From an uncultured Collinsella sp. (GTDB taxonomy: Bacteria > Actinomycetota > Coriobacteriia > Coriobacteriales > Coriobacteriaceae), in assembly GCA_900542635.1 (NCBI GenBank), contig UQOJ01000001.1, forward strand, positions 20,246-84,245: 64,000 nt of DNA, read 5' to 3'. The notes beneath the pieces are model-generated. The model was given only the letters and a program-made list of their open reading frames with translations, had not been told where the DNA came from and searched no databases. The first letter of the stretch is position 1. Each line of letters begins with the position of its first letter. The translations under genes and the position numbers were made by a program. Positions 1 to 8,379 of the stretch are shown in pieces.

Positions 1-162
1 ATTGCCCACCGTATGCGTACGGTGGAAAATGCCGACAAAATCGTCGTGCTCAAAGATGGTGTGGTTGCCGAGCAGGGCGCTCCGGCGCAGCTCAAGGCGG
101 CAGGCGGAGAATTTGCCCGTATGGTCGCACTGCAAAAGGAAGCGGCTGCCTGGCAGCTGTAG
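1..162 (+). CDS. ABC transporter ATP-binding protein, C-terminal end (partial)
   Basis: Reading frame 1 is open from the window edge and stops at a TAG at 160-162. The visible 53 residues begin with IAHR, the H-loop (switch histidine) of an ABC ATPase, and continue ADKIVVLKDGVVAEQG, the usual end of exporter-type fused permease/ATPase subunits. The remainder lies outside the window, so the substrate cannot be assigned. A perfect palindrome starts immediately after the stop codon. The family call is secure; the subclass (ABCB-like exporter) is inferred from the wording of this tail. Confidence 0.85.
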   Translation: MAHRMRTVENADKIVVLKDGVVAEQGAPAQLKAAGGEFARMVALQKEAAAWQL

Positions 163-163
163 G

Positions 164-196
164 AATGTGACAAAGGGACAGTCCCTTTGTCACATT
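164..196. repeat. REP-like palindrome 1, probably also the terminator of the ABC gene
   Basis: Two 16-base arms (164-179 and 181-196) are exact reverse complements around a single A. The centre reads AGGGACAGTCCCT and the stems TGTGACAA/TTGTCACA. It begins two bases after the ABC stop codon. The centre is shared with the palindromes at 23477, 30818 and 32810, whose stems differ. Confidence 0.7.
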
Positions 197-343
197 GAGT
201 TCACCCCCATAGTTTCCAAAAGGTTAACTTTGGTTGACCGTAATAGTTCGACTAAACTAGTTTCAAAAGCGTACTCGAGCAAACTAATGAACTCGGGTGC
301 TAAGGCACCATGCCGCGCTTGTGCGGCAAAAGGGAGAAGCAAC

Positions 344-589
344 ATGAAGAAGTCGACGTTTAACACCCTGCTTGTCGGTGGCGGTTTTCTGCTTGGCACG
401 GCCGGCATCAAGCTGCTCACCAGCGCTCCGGTAAAGAACGCCTGCGTGCAGGGTATCGCGTGCGGCATGCGCATCAAGAACGGCTACCAGGACATGGTCG
501 AGCAGGCCAAGGCCAATGTCGATGACATGGTTGCCGAGGCTGCCTACATCACCCAGAGCGAGGCCGCTGCTGACGAGGCAGCCGAGTAA
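344..589 (+). CDS. Small membrane-anchored protein (DUF6110-like)
   Basis: An 81-residue protein starts at ATG 344 behind the ribosome site AGGGAGAAG. Residues 5-25 form a glycine-rich hydrophobic segment (LLVGGGFLLGTAGIKLLTSA) that fits a single membrane helix. The rest is an acidic, alanine-rich helix (about residues 48-81). It ends 18 bases before the P-type ATPase start, so the two are probably co-transcribed. Small proteins with this layout are often seen beside such ATPases in Firmicutes and Coriobacteriia; the DUF6110 label is from memory of that family, not from a search. Its role is unknown. A membrane accessory or regulator of the ATPase is a reasonable inference. Confidence 0.7.
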   Translation: MKKSTFNTLLVGGGFLLGTAGIKLLTSAPVKNACVQGIACGMRIKNGYQDMVEQAKANVDDMVAEAAYITQSEAAADEAAE

Positions 590-607
590 CGCTCCCAGGC
601 ACAAACT

Positions 608-2683
608 ATGAGATTCTCGATTATTAGCGAGATCCCCGGCAGGACCCGTCTTCAATTGGCGGGTCCTGTGCCAGAGAGCGATCTCGACGCACTTCTTAAG
701 CTTGGCGGCGAAATCGACGGCGTGCGCAAAGTGCGCGTATATGGCCGCATTGGCCAGATGGCGCTGGAGTACGACGAGCCGCGCCGCGCGAGCGTGCTCG
801 ACGCCTTGGGCGCACTCGATGCTCAAGCTATCGCCGATGCCAAGTCGGGCTACGTGATGCAACTCGAGCCGCGCAAGCACAAACTCGTTATGGACCTGGC
901 GACACTCGTCGGTGCCCACTACGCGCGCCGCTGGTTCCTGCCTACGCCGCTGCGCGCCATCTTTGTTGTGGCCGGTTACATGACCTTTTTGCGCGCCGCT
1001 CTCCACGAGCTCGCGCAGCCGCGCCTGACCGTCCCCGTGCTCGATGCCTCGGCCATCGGCATTTCGTTCGTCAAACGTGATGTCGACACCGCGGGCCAGA
1101 CGATGTTCCTGCTCAACGTGGGCGAACTGCTCGAGGACTACACGCGCGCCATGAGCGAAAACGAGCTCATCAACTCGCTGCTCGATGTGCCCGACAAGGC
1201 TCAGAAGGTCGTCGGCGACACCGAGGTAAGCGTTGCCGCTACTGAGCTCGAGCCCGGCGATCTGGTCGCCGTACGCACTGGCATGTCCATCTGCATCGAC
1301 GGTGTTGTCGAGCAGGGGAGCGCTATGGTCAACCAGGCGACTCTGACCGGCGAGCCGCTGGCTGTCGAGCGCAGCGCAGGCGACGACGTGTTCGCCGGAA
1401 CCGTCGTGGAAGACGGCAGCATCTTGGTGCGCGTGCGCGCCAATACGGCGCAGACCAAACTGCGCTCAATCGTCTCGCTCGTGCAGACGGCCGACTCTCT
1501 CAAGTCCGAGGGTCAGTCGCACATGGAGGACCTCGCCAACAAGATCGTTCCGTGGAACTTCCTGCTCGCGGGCCTGGTTGCGCTTACCACGCGTAGCCTC
1601 ATCAAGACCTCGGCGGCGCTGATGGTCGACTACTCGTGCGCACTCAAGCTCACGGGTTCCGTTGCCGTCATGACCGCCATGAGCGATGCTGCCAAGATGG
1701 GCGTCATGGTCAAAGGCGCGAAGTATTTTGAGTCGTTTGCCAAGGCCGATACCATTGTCTTTGATAAGACCGGCACGCTCACCGAGGCACAGCCGCGTCT
1801 TGCCTGCGTGCTCACTACCGATGGCTGGAGCGAGGACGAGATTCTGCGCCTTTCCGCTTGCTTGGAGGAGCATTTTCCGCATCCGGTGGCGCGTGCCGTG
1901 GTCAATGCGGCACGCGAACGCGGGCTCGAGCACCGCGAGCGCCATGCCGCCGTCGAGTACATCGTGGCGCACGGCATCGCTTCGTCCATCGAAGGACGTC
2001 GTGCCATCATCGGTTCGGCACACTTTGTGTTTGAGGACGAGGGCGCGCAGCTCGAATCCGACATCAAGGAGCGCATCGAGTCCCAGATGCAGGGCTTGTC
2101 GCCGCTGTACCTGGCGGTCGACGGCACGGTCGTGGGCGTGCTCGGTATCGAGGACCCGCTTAAACCCGGGGTCCGCGAGGCCATCGCCGACTTGCACGCG
2201 TTGGGCGTTAAGCACGTGGTCATGCTCACGGGCGACTCGGAGCGCACAGCCGAGCGCATTGCTCGCGAGGCAGGTGTCGACGAGTTTAAGGCCGAACTGC
2301 TACCCGAGGACAAGTACGCCTATGTGGAGCGCATTAAGGGCGAGGGGCGCCACGTTGCCATGGTGGGCGACGGCGTCAACGATTCGCCGGCGCTCGGTTT
2401 GGCCGACGTGGGGCTGGCAATGGGCGGTGGAAGCGACATCGCCAAGGAGGTCGCCGACATCATCCTGACCGATACGGAACTCGATGCGATTGTTCGCCTG
2501 CGCCGCATGAGCCAGGGTCTCATCGACCGTCTGACGAGCTCCTACTCCAAGGTGATGCTCACCAACTCGGCTCTGCTGGCGCTGGGCATTACCGGCGCGA
2601 TTACGCCGCAGGCGTCGTCGCTGCTGCACAACGGCTCAACGATTGCCTACAGCCTGAGCAACGCAAAGGCGTACTTGCATTAG
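608..2683 (+). CDS. Heavy-metal-type P-type ATPase (P1B-like)
   Basis: A 691-residue membrane pump. It shows the actuator motif TGEP (247-250), the phosphorylation site DKTGTLT (Asp386), the hinge MLTGD, and GDGVNDSPAL in the nucleotide domain. The intramembrane ion motif is DYSCALKL (341-348) instead of the usual CPC/CPH/SPC, so a single cysteine without the proline remains. The first 60 residues resemble a ferredoxin-fold metal-binding domain but lack CxxC. ATP-driven transport of a metal cation is established for the family; the ion here is uncertain because the motif is non-standard. It follows the small membrane protein at 344 and ends before a strong terminator. Confidence 0.9.
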   Translation: MRFSIISEIPGRTRLQLAGPVPESDLDALLKLGGEIDGVRKVRVYGRIGQMALEYDEPRRASVLDALGALDAQAIADAKSGYVMQLEPRKHKLVMDLATLVGAHYARRWFLPTPLRAIFVVAGYMTFLRAALHELAQPRLTVPVLDASAIGISFVKRDVDTAGQTMFLLNVGELLEDYTRAMSENELINSLLDVPDKAQKVVGDTEVSVAATELEPGDLVAVRTGMSICIDGVVEQGSAMVNQATLTGEPLAVERSAGDDVFAGTVVEDGSILVRVRANTAQTKLRSIVSLVQTADSLKSEGQSHMEDLANKIVPWNFLLAGLVALTTRSLIKTSAALMVDYSCALKLTGSVAVMTAMSDAAKMGVMVKGAKYFESFAKADTIVFDKTGTLTEAQPRLACVLTTDGWSEDEILRLSACLEEHFPHPVARAVVNAARERGLEHRERHAAVEYIVAHGIASSIEGRRAIIGSAHFVFEDEGAQLESDIKERIESQMQGLSPLYLAVDGTVVGVLGIEDPLKPGVREAIADLHALGVKHVVMLTGDSERTAERIAREAGVDEFKAELLPEDKYAYVERIKGEGRHVAMVGDGVNDSPALGLADVGLAMGGGSDIAKEVADIILTDTELDAIVRLRRMSQGLIDRLTSSYSKVMLTNSALLALGITGAITPQASSLLHNGSTIAYSLSNAKAYLH

Positions 2684-2703
2684 CGTTTTCGATTGAGTGT
2701 ATG

Positions 2704-2750
2704 GCCTGCACCCTGGCGGCATCGCAGCCGCCAGGGTGCAGGCTTTTTTA
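2704..2750. terminator. Terminator of the P-type ATPase operon
   Basis: Two 17-base arms (2704-2720 and 2727-2743) pair perfectly with a 6-base loop and are followed by six Ts. It lies between convergent genes, and its T-tract overlaps the stop codon of the minus-strand gene at 2748. Confidence 0.95.
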
Positions 2751-3182
2751 GACAAGTGCAGCTTTGATGGTGGGGGCTTCGGTGAGCTGCTCGGCGGCCT
2801 TTTCGTCGGAGCTGTCGAGCGCGGCTAAGCTGCGGTAGACCCACTCGTTGGCCTGGGTGTTCTTGACGCCTGCGGTCTGCATAAGGGCGCCTACCTCGCG
2901 GATTGCTGCGAGCAGATCGGCTTTGGGACCCGCGAGCTCGACCGCGATGCCGTGGTGGGCGGCCACGCCGCGGTTCTCACTCACGTGGTCGATAAAGCCC
3001 TCGACGGTCTCAAGCTGCTGGGCGAGAGCTGCGTCATCGTCAACGTCCAGCGCGACGAGTGCGTTCGATACCGTGAGGGCGGGATGTCCGCAGGGGACAA
3101 AGCCTTCGATGACATCCATAGCTTCGGTAATGGTTGAGCCCAGGCCTACGAGGGCATTGACGAGTTGCTGCTTGGTATCCAT
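2748..3182 (-). CDS. Conserved hypothetical protein, helical
   Basis: A 144-residue protein starting at ATG 3182 with AAAGGA upstream. It has no signal peptide or membrane segment. The sequence is mostly alpha-helical and acidic, with a short central motif FVPCGHPA (about residues 28-35) carrying the only Cys-His pair. I do not recognise the family. It is transcribed alone, convergent with the P-type ATPase and divergent from ssrA. Codon usage matches neighbouring housekeeping genes, which supports it being real. Confidence 0.65.
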   Translation of the reverse strand: MDTKQQLVNALVGLGSTITEAMDVIEGFVPCGHPALTVSNALVALDVDDDAALAQQLETVEGFIDHVSENRGVAAHHGIAVELAGPKADLLAAIREVGALMQTAGVKNTQANEWVYRSLAALDSSDEKAAEQLTEAPTIKAALV

Positions 3183-3419
3183 AACGGTCCTTTCGACGGG
3201 TCAATTGTGCTTGGCGAAAATATACGTGACGCGATTGGTGGCAAAAGTGCGAAGTGCAGCGCACATTGGGGTCTTCACAGCTCGTGCATAGAACAGCTGT
3301 CCGCTTTCAGAACGTGGTAAGATAACACTCCACAAGCGGGGCTCGCCCCGCATGTTCCTTGAAAAGTCGACGGTTGTTGGGTGCTCGTGCCCAATGCCAT
3401 CCAGACTTTCCCAACATTC

Positions 3420-3783
3420 GGGGGCGACTGGTTTCGACACGATAGCTCTGAGAGAGGAAGCAAGCCGAGGTCTCCTCGCCTCGTTAAACAGGGGTACCGT
3501 CAAATTGAATTGACAACAACTCTTCTTTTGAGCCTATGGCTCTCGCTGCTTAGTTTATAGCGGCGCGTCAACCCGGTGATTTCCCCGACACCGGCGCGAC
3601 GTCATTTTAGGGGAATGCTCCTGCGCACGTAATCGGTATGGCGCAGGCTAAGACCGAACCGGTTGGGATGCCGCGAGCGTGTCGCTGCGCGTAAAGCGTC
3701 CGAGACAAAACCAGCGACTGAGCTTGGAGATGCCAATCAGGGGGCTTTCGTGGACCGGAGTTCGATTCTCCGCGCCTCCACCA
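3420..3783 (+). ncRNA. ssrA: tmRNA (transfer-messenger RNA)
   Basis: Rescues stalled ribosomes and tags the nascent peptide. The 5' end GGGGGCG (from 3420) pairs with CGCCTCC (3773-3779) to make a full 7-bp acceptor stem, followed by discriminator A and encoded CCA at 3781-3783. The T arm is 3756-3772 with loop TTCGATT. The tag frame ends in ALAA with a TAG at 3551-3553; reading back gives DNNSSFEPMALAA from 3512. An in-frame TGA at 3506-3508 means the resume codon must lie at 3509 or 3512. Pseudoknot sequences follow the tag. The 3420 start is preferred because starting at 3421 leaves the acceptor stem unpaired. Confidence 0.95.
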
Positions 3784-3791
3784 ATAGTTAC

Positions 3792-3826
3792 AAGCAGGTA
3801 GAGAAGTGTCTCTACCTGCTTTTTTA
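3792..3826 (+). terminator. Terminator of ssrA
   Basis: A 12-13 bp perfect stem (AAGCAGGTAGAG with CTCTACCTGCTT, 3792-3803 and 3810-3821) is followed by a T tract, nine bases after the CCA end of the tmRNA. Confidence 0.92.
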
Positions 3827-3840
3827 TTACTTACAGATAC

Positions 3841-4085
3841 CGCGGAGAATCGAACTCTGTGCAGGGCGCGGGCGTTAAGCAAACGCGGAGCGTTTGTAGC
3901 GAGCGGGCGAGGACGCCGGCAGGCGGCCGAAGCCGGTGCGGATTTGCGAAACAAATACGCGGATTCTCCGCGCAAAGCCCCAGCCCAAAACAGATGCGAT
4001 GTCGACTGAGCTTCAGCTGCCCGCCCCCCGCTCCGACGGAAGCCCCAAACCGCGGAGAATCGAACTCTGTGCAGGGCGCGGGCGT
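3841..4085. repeat. Two 35-bp direct repeats containing inverted copies of the ssrA 3' end
   Basis: Positions 3841-3875 and 4051-4085 are identical over 35 bases. Their first 17 bases are the exact reverse complement of tmRNA positions 3758-3774 (T arm and start of the acceptor strand). A third scrap, in the same orientation as ssrA, is at 3962-3973. The 3' end of ssrA is a common integrase target, so these may be leftovers of integration events. No integrase is nearby. Confidence 0.75.
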
Positions 4086-4112
4086 AAAGAAAACGACGTG
4101 GCAATGCAGAGC

Positions 4113-4310
4113 GGGACGCGCTTCCCAATGGCGGCCCAGGCGGAAAGCGCGTCCCGGAATCCGCACTCAGACTGGGACGTAGTTTCCGGATGACACATCA
4201 AGCGGAAACTGCGTCCCGGAATTCTCATTCGGAATGGGATGCAATTTCCAAATGAATGGCTAGCGGAAAGTTCATCCCGGAATCCCGCCTCAAACTGGGA
4301 CGCGCTTTCC
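4113..4310. repeat. Tandem 61-62 bp hairpin array (3 full units plus a half)
   Basis: Left arms of the form GGGACGCGCTTTCC begin at 4113, 4174, 4236 and 4297. Right arms occur at 4142-4155, 4204-4217 and 4265-4278. Each unit is a 14-bp stem with a 15-16 base loop and a spacer beginning GGAAT. Several differences between units are matched by compensating changes in the partner arm. The last unit lacks its right arm. No protein frame is credible here. Confidence 0.8.
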
Positions 4311-4397
4311 GCTCCATCTCCTCAACTCCAAAACCTATGCGCCCTCCATTCCAAAACTGGGTAGAAGAAAGCCAAAACGCAATCGCAGGAGGTCAAC

Positions 4398-5276
4398 ATG
4401 ACTGCAGAAGATAAGGCAAAGAACGCCGGCAAGGTCGCGCTCGTCTTGGAGGGCGGTAGTTTTCGCGGACAATTTACCGCCGGCGTGCTCGACGTTCTCA
4501 TGGAGGCCGGCGTCGAGATTCCGGCGGTATATGGCGTATCGGCCGGCGCCCTCAACGGCGTGAACTACAAGTCGCACCAGATTGGCCGTGCCAACCGCAT
4601 CAACCTGGCTTTCTGCAACGACAGCCGCTTCATGGGCGCCGCGTCGTTTGCGTCCACGGGCTCCATTGTGGGTTACGACTTTATCTTCAATGATGTCCAG
4701 GACCGCCTGGATCCCTTTGACAACGAGACGTTCGACGCCAGCCCCATCGAGATGTACGCCGTCGCGACGGACATGCTCTTTGGAACCGCCACGTACCTGC
4801 CGGTCAAAAGCGCCGTACTTGACCTCGACGCCGTGCGCGCATCGACGTCGCTGCCGCTGGTGACGCCATCGGTCGAGATCGATGGGCACAAATACGTCGA
4901 CGGCGGCGTAGCCGATTCGGTCCCTATCGAGCACGTGCTGGAGGAGGCGGGCTTCGATCGCGCGGTTGTCATTGTCACGCAGGACCGCTCGTACGAGAAA
5001 AAGCCCTACGAGTTTATGCCCGCCGCACGCGCCCGCTATGCCGACTACCCCTATCTGCTCGAGGCTATCGAGACGCGCCACGACCGCTATAACATCCAGC
5101 GCATGCACCTGTGGAAGTATGAGCGCGAGGGCCGCGCGCTGGTCGTCGCTCCGCAAAAGCCGGTCGAGGTCGGCCATGTCGAGCACGATCCTGCCAAACT
5201 GCTCGACCTGTATATTCAGGGCCGCCAGGAGGCTAAGCGCTTGCTGGCCGACATCGAGGCATTCGTCGAGCGCTAG
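4398..5276 (+). CDS. Patatin-like phospholipase family protein
   Basis: A 292-residue protein starting at ATG 4398 behind CAGGAGG. It has the patatin oxyanion motif GGSFRG (residues 19-24), the nucleophile elbow GVSAG (Ser48) and the catalytic Asp168 in DGG. These form the Ser-Asp dyad of patatin lipid acyl hydrolases. Its length and the C-terminal tail resemble the bacterial YjjU-type subgroup. There is no signal peptide, so it is probably cytoplasmic or membrane-peripheral. It appears to be monocistronic: a repeat-rich region precedes it and a strong promoter for rplM follows. Hydrolysis of phospholipid or lysophospholipid is known for the family, but the substrate here is not known. Confidence 0.92.
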   Translation: MTAEDKAKNAGKVALVLEGGSFRGQFTAGVLDVLMEAGVEIPAVYGVSAGALNGVNYKSHQIGRANRINLAFCNDSRFMGAASFASTGSIVGYDFIFNDVQDRLDPFDNETFDASPIEMYAVATDMLFGTATYLPVKSAVLDLDAVRASTSLPLVTPSVEIDGHKYVDGGVADSVPIEHVLEEAGFDRAVVIVTQDRSYEKKPYEFMPAARARYADYPYLLEAIETRHDRYNIQRMHLWKYEREGRALVVAPQKPVEVGHVEHDPAKLLDLYIQGRQEAKRLLADIEAFVER

Positions 5277-5339
5277 CGTCGCGACGTCATGACCCATGGA
5301 TGACATGTGCAGAAACTCTGGTCGGAGCCAAAATACCTG

Positions 5340-5367
5340 TTGACTCGGGCGGCGAGCGGGGTAATAT
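5340..5367 (+). promoter_or_regulatory. Predicted promoter of rplM-rpsI
   Basis: TTGACT (5340-5345) and TAATAT (5362-5367) are separated by 16 bases, upstream of a leader of about 65 bases and the ribosome site GGAGGAG at 5422-5428. Confidence 0.7.
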
Positions 5368-5433
5368 GGACGGGTTACTTGCAGAGCCCCGTGAATCTCT
5401 GTAACAACACGTACTGTACATGGAGGAGTCTAA

Positions 5434-5877
5434 GTGATTTCGAAATCGACTCACTACGCCAAGCAGGGCGAGGTCCAGCGCAACTGGGTTCTCGTCGACG
5501 CCGATGGTGCTGTCCTGGGCCGTCTTGCCACCCAGATCGCAATGATCCTGCGCGGTAAGAACAAGCCCCAGTTCACGCCCAACAGCGACTGCGGCGACTT
5601 CGTTGTCGTCATCAACGCCGATAAGGTCCAGCTTACCGGTAACAAGGCCGACACGAAGACCTATTATCGCCACAGCGGCTACAACGGCGGCCTCAAGGCT
5701 GAGAGCTTCCGCCAGGCTATGGAGAAGCACCCGGAGAAGGTCATCGAGCGCGCCGTTCGCGGTATGCTGCCCAAGACCACCCTCGGCCGTGCCCAGATGA
5801 CCAAGCTTAAGGTCTACGCTGGTGCCGAGCATCCGCATGCTGCCCAGAACCCCACGAAGATTGAGCTGGAGGCTTAA
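5434..5877 (+). CDS. rplM: 50S ribosomal protein L13
   Basis: A 147-residue protein of typical L13 length, starting at GTG 5434 behind GGAGGAG. Diagnostic segments are WVLVDADGAVLGRLAT, the central YYRHSGYNGGLK and the conserved AVRGMLPKTTLGR. It binds 23S rRNA early in large-subunit assembly. The stop codon is two bases before the rpsI start, the usual L13-S9 operon. Confidence 0.98.
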   Translation: MISKSTHYAKQGEVQRNWVLVDADGAVLGRLATQIAMILRGKNKPQFTPNSDCGDFVVVINADKVQLTGNKADTKTYYRHSGYNGGLKAESFRQAMEKHPEKVIERAVRGMLPKTTLGRAQMTKLKVYAGAEHPHAAQNPTKIELEA

Positions 5878-5879
5878 AG

Positions 5880-6275
<396 letters not shown>

Positions 6276-6306
6276 GGTTTTATCTCCTTTCGAGATACAA
6301 TGTACA

Positions 6307-6350
6307 AGCGGGGCCTGCCGATTCCTCGGCGGGTCCCGCTTTTCTTTTTC
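6307..6350 (+). terminator. Terminator of rplM-rpsI
   Basis: AGCGGGGCCTGCCGA pairs with TCGGCGGGTCCCGCT (some G-U pairs) around a short loop and is followed by TTTTCTTTTT. Confidence 0.9.
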
Positions 6351-6398
6351 GACTAGGGTGGGCGGTTGTATATCGCCTGCTAGGGAAGGAGCAATCCT

Positions 6399-7736
6399 AT
6401 GCCCCAGAACATCTTCGGTACCGACGGCGTCCGTGGCGTCGCCAATGCCGACCTCTCGTGCGACCTCGCGTTTCGCCTGGGCCGCGCGGCGACCAAGTTC
6501 CTTGGTCCGGATATTTGCATCGGCCGCGACACGCGCCTTTCGGGCACCATGCTCGAGAGCGCTCTGACCGCCGGCATTATGGCCGAGGGCGGCCGTCCGC
6601 ATTGCTGCGGCGTCATTCCCACGCCCGCCGTGGCGCTGCTCACTGTTCAAAACGAGCTCGACGGCGGCATTGTCATCTCCGCTTCGCACAATCCGCCGGA
6701 GTTCAACGGCATCAAGTTCTTTAGCCGCAAGGGCATGAAGCTTCCCGATGCTGTCGAGGAAGAGATCAGCGCCTGGGTCATGTCCGAGGAAGCCATGGCT
6801 GCCGATACGCTGCCGACCGGTGCCGGCGTTGGCCACATCATCAAGATGAAGGACGCTCGCAAGGCATATGTCGATCATGCCATCGATACGCTTGATGGCC
6901 TGAGGCTCGACGGCCTGGTCGTTGCCGTCGACTGCGGTCACGGTGCTTCCTGCCAGACTACGCCCGCCGCGCTGCAGCGCCTGGGTGCCACGGTCCATGC
7001 CATCAACACCGATTACTGCGGCACCGACATTAACGTTGAGTGCGGCTCTACGCACCTTGAGCCCCTGCGCGAGCTCGTGCTGCGCACCCACGCTGACATC
7101 GGTCTGGCCCACGACGGCGACGCCGACCGCGTGCTCTTTGTGGACAGCGAGGGCAATGAGATCGACGGTGACTACATCCTAGCTATCTGCGGTTCTGACC
7201 TCGCCGCTCGCGGCAAGCTCGCCAACTCCGAGATCGTCTCGACCGTCATGTGCAACCTGGGCTTCTCCATCGCTATGAAGGAGCAGGGCTTCGAGATGGT
7301 CCAAACCGCCGTGGGCGACCGCTACGTTCTGGAGCGCATGCTCGCGGACGGCGCCGTCATCGGCGGCGAACAGTCCGGCCACATCATCTTCCTGGAGCAC
7401 AATACCACCGGCGACGGCCTGGTGACGGCTCTGCAACTGCTGGCCGTGCTCAAGCGCACCGGTCGTACCCTCACCGATCTTGCCGGCATCATGAAGAAGT
7501 ATCCGCAGGTACTCGTCAACGTGCATTCCGACAACAAGGCCGGTCTGGACGATTGCCAGCCCATCTGGGATGCCGTCGCTGCTGCCGAGAAGGAGCTTGA
7601 CGGCCGCGGTCGCATTCTGGTGCGCCCGAGCGGTACCGAGCCGCTGGTTCGCGTGATGGCTGAGGCCGAGACGCACGAGCTGACCCAGCGCGTTGTCGAC
7701 GACATCGTCGAGGTTGTCAAGCGCGAACTTCCCTAA
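6399..7736 (+). CDS. glmM: Phosphoglucosamine mutase
   Basis: A 445-residue enzyme converting glucosamine-6-phosphate to glucosamine-1-phosphate for UDP-GlcNAc and peptidoglycan synthesis. It has the phosphoserine loop SASHNPP (Ser96), the Mg-binding DGDADR, the sugar-binding GEQSGH and the C-terminal phosphate clamp RPSGTEPLVR. The length matches GlmM (about 445) rather than longer phosphomannomutases. It starts at ATG 6399 behind GGAAGGAGC. A PTS EIIA protein and nagB follow, so amino-sugar functions are clustered. Confidence 0.97.
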   Translation: MPQNIFGTDGVRGVANADLSCDLAFRLGRAATKFLGPDICIGRDTRLSGTMLESALTAGIMAEGGRPHCCGVIPTPAVALLTVQNELDGGIVISASHNPPEFNGIKFFSRKGMKLPDAVEEEISAWVMSEEAMAADTLPTGAGVGHIIKMKDARKAYVDHAIDTLDGLRLDGLVVAVDCGHGASCQTTPAALQRLGATVHAINTDYCGTDINVECGSTHLEPLRELVLRTHADIGLAHDGDADRVLFVDSEGNEIDGDYILAICGSDLAARGKLANSEIVSTVMCNLGFSIAMKEQGFEMVQTAVGDRYVLERMLADGAVIGGEQSGHIIFLEHNTTGDGLVTALQLLAVLKRTGRTLTDLAGIMKKYPQVLVNVHSDNKAGLDDCQPIWDAVAAAEKELDGRGRILVRPSGTEPLVRVMAEAETHELTQRVVDDIVEVVKRELP

Positions 7737-7807
7737 TGGTCAAAAACCAGTGCCAAGTGGTAAACTGTTAAGGTTATTTTGATTGATTGGTATGTCCGAG
7801 GGGGAGC

Positions 7808-8305
7808 ATGTTCACTAAAGTCCTAAGGTCTTTTGGTATGCGTGGTCGAGTCCTTACGCTGGATGCTCCCATCTCGGGCGACGTCATTCCGCTCTCCGAG
7901 GTAAACGATCAGACGTTTGCCACCGGCCTTTTGGGCCAGGGCGTGGCGATTCAGCCCACCGGAACGCGTGTGATTGCACCGGCTGATGCCAAGGTCGAGG
8001 CCATTTTCCCCACGGGACACGCTGTTGCGCTTAACACGGTCGATGGCCTGGACGTGCTCATCCACGTTGGTTTGGACACTGTTCAGCTCGAGGGCAAACA
8101 CTTTACCGTACATGCGCAAGTGGGTGACATCGTCCATAAGGGCGATGTACTCATTGAGTTCGATCGCGAGGCAATTGCTGCCGAGGGCTACGATGTGACG
8201 GTTCCCATCTTGGTGTGCAACTCCGTTGAGTTCTCGAGCATCAAGGGCTCCGTTGGCGTGCATGTCGAAGAGATGGACCAACTCATCGTTGCTCGCGAGC
8301 GCTAG
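7808..8305 (+). CDS. crr: PTS glucose-type EIIA protein (Crr-like)
   Basis: A single-domain 165-residue EIIA of the glucose family. The start at ATG 7808 is chosen because GAGGGGGAGC lies just upstream; an earlier TTG at 7787 would add seven poor residues. The phosphorylated histidine is His86 in LIHVGLDT and the supporting histidine is His71 in GHAVAL. It accepts phosphate from HPr and passes it to EIIB domains. The EIICB at 35124 has no IIA domain of its own, so this free protein is a plausible partner. A regulatory role like that of enteric Crr is possible but not shown. Confidence 0.93.
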   Translation: MFTKVLRSFGMRGRVLTLDAPISGDVIPLSEVNDQTFATGLLGQGVAIQPTGTRVIAPADAKVEAIFPTGHAVALNTVDGLDVLIHVGLDTVQLEGKHFTVHAQVGDIVHKGDVLIEFDREAIAAEGYDVTVPILVCNSVEFSSIKGSVGVHVEEMDQLIVARER

Positions 8306-8345
8306 CAAGTGCACATGGCCATTAGCCTACAATTCAAACACGTTT

Positions 8346-8379
8346 ACGGAGGGCGCCCTTGAAAGAGGACGCCCTCCGT
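8346..8379 (+). terminator. Hairpin downstream of the EIIA gene
   Basis: ACGGAGGGCGCC and GACGCCCTCCGT form a 12-bp stem with one mismatch around a loop of about 10 bases. No strong T-tract follows, so termination is probable rather than certain. Confidence 0.5.

Noticed and set aside
3607..4228. Several overlapping frames with repeated phrases such as IELCAGRGR across the ssrA downstream region
   Set aside because: The repeated phrases come from translating the DNA repeats; there is no consistent frame, start site or family.
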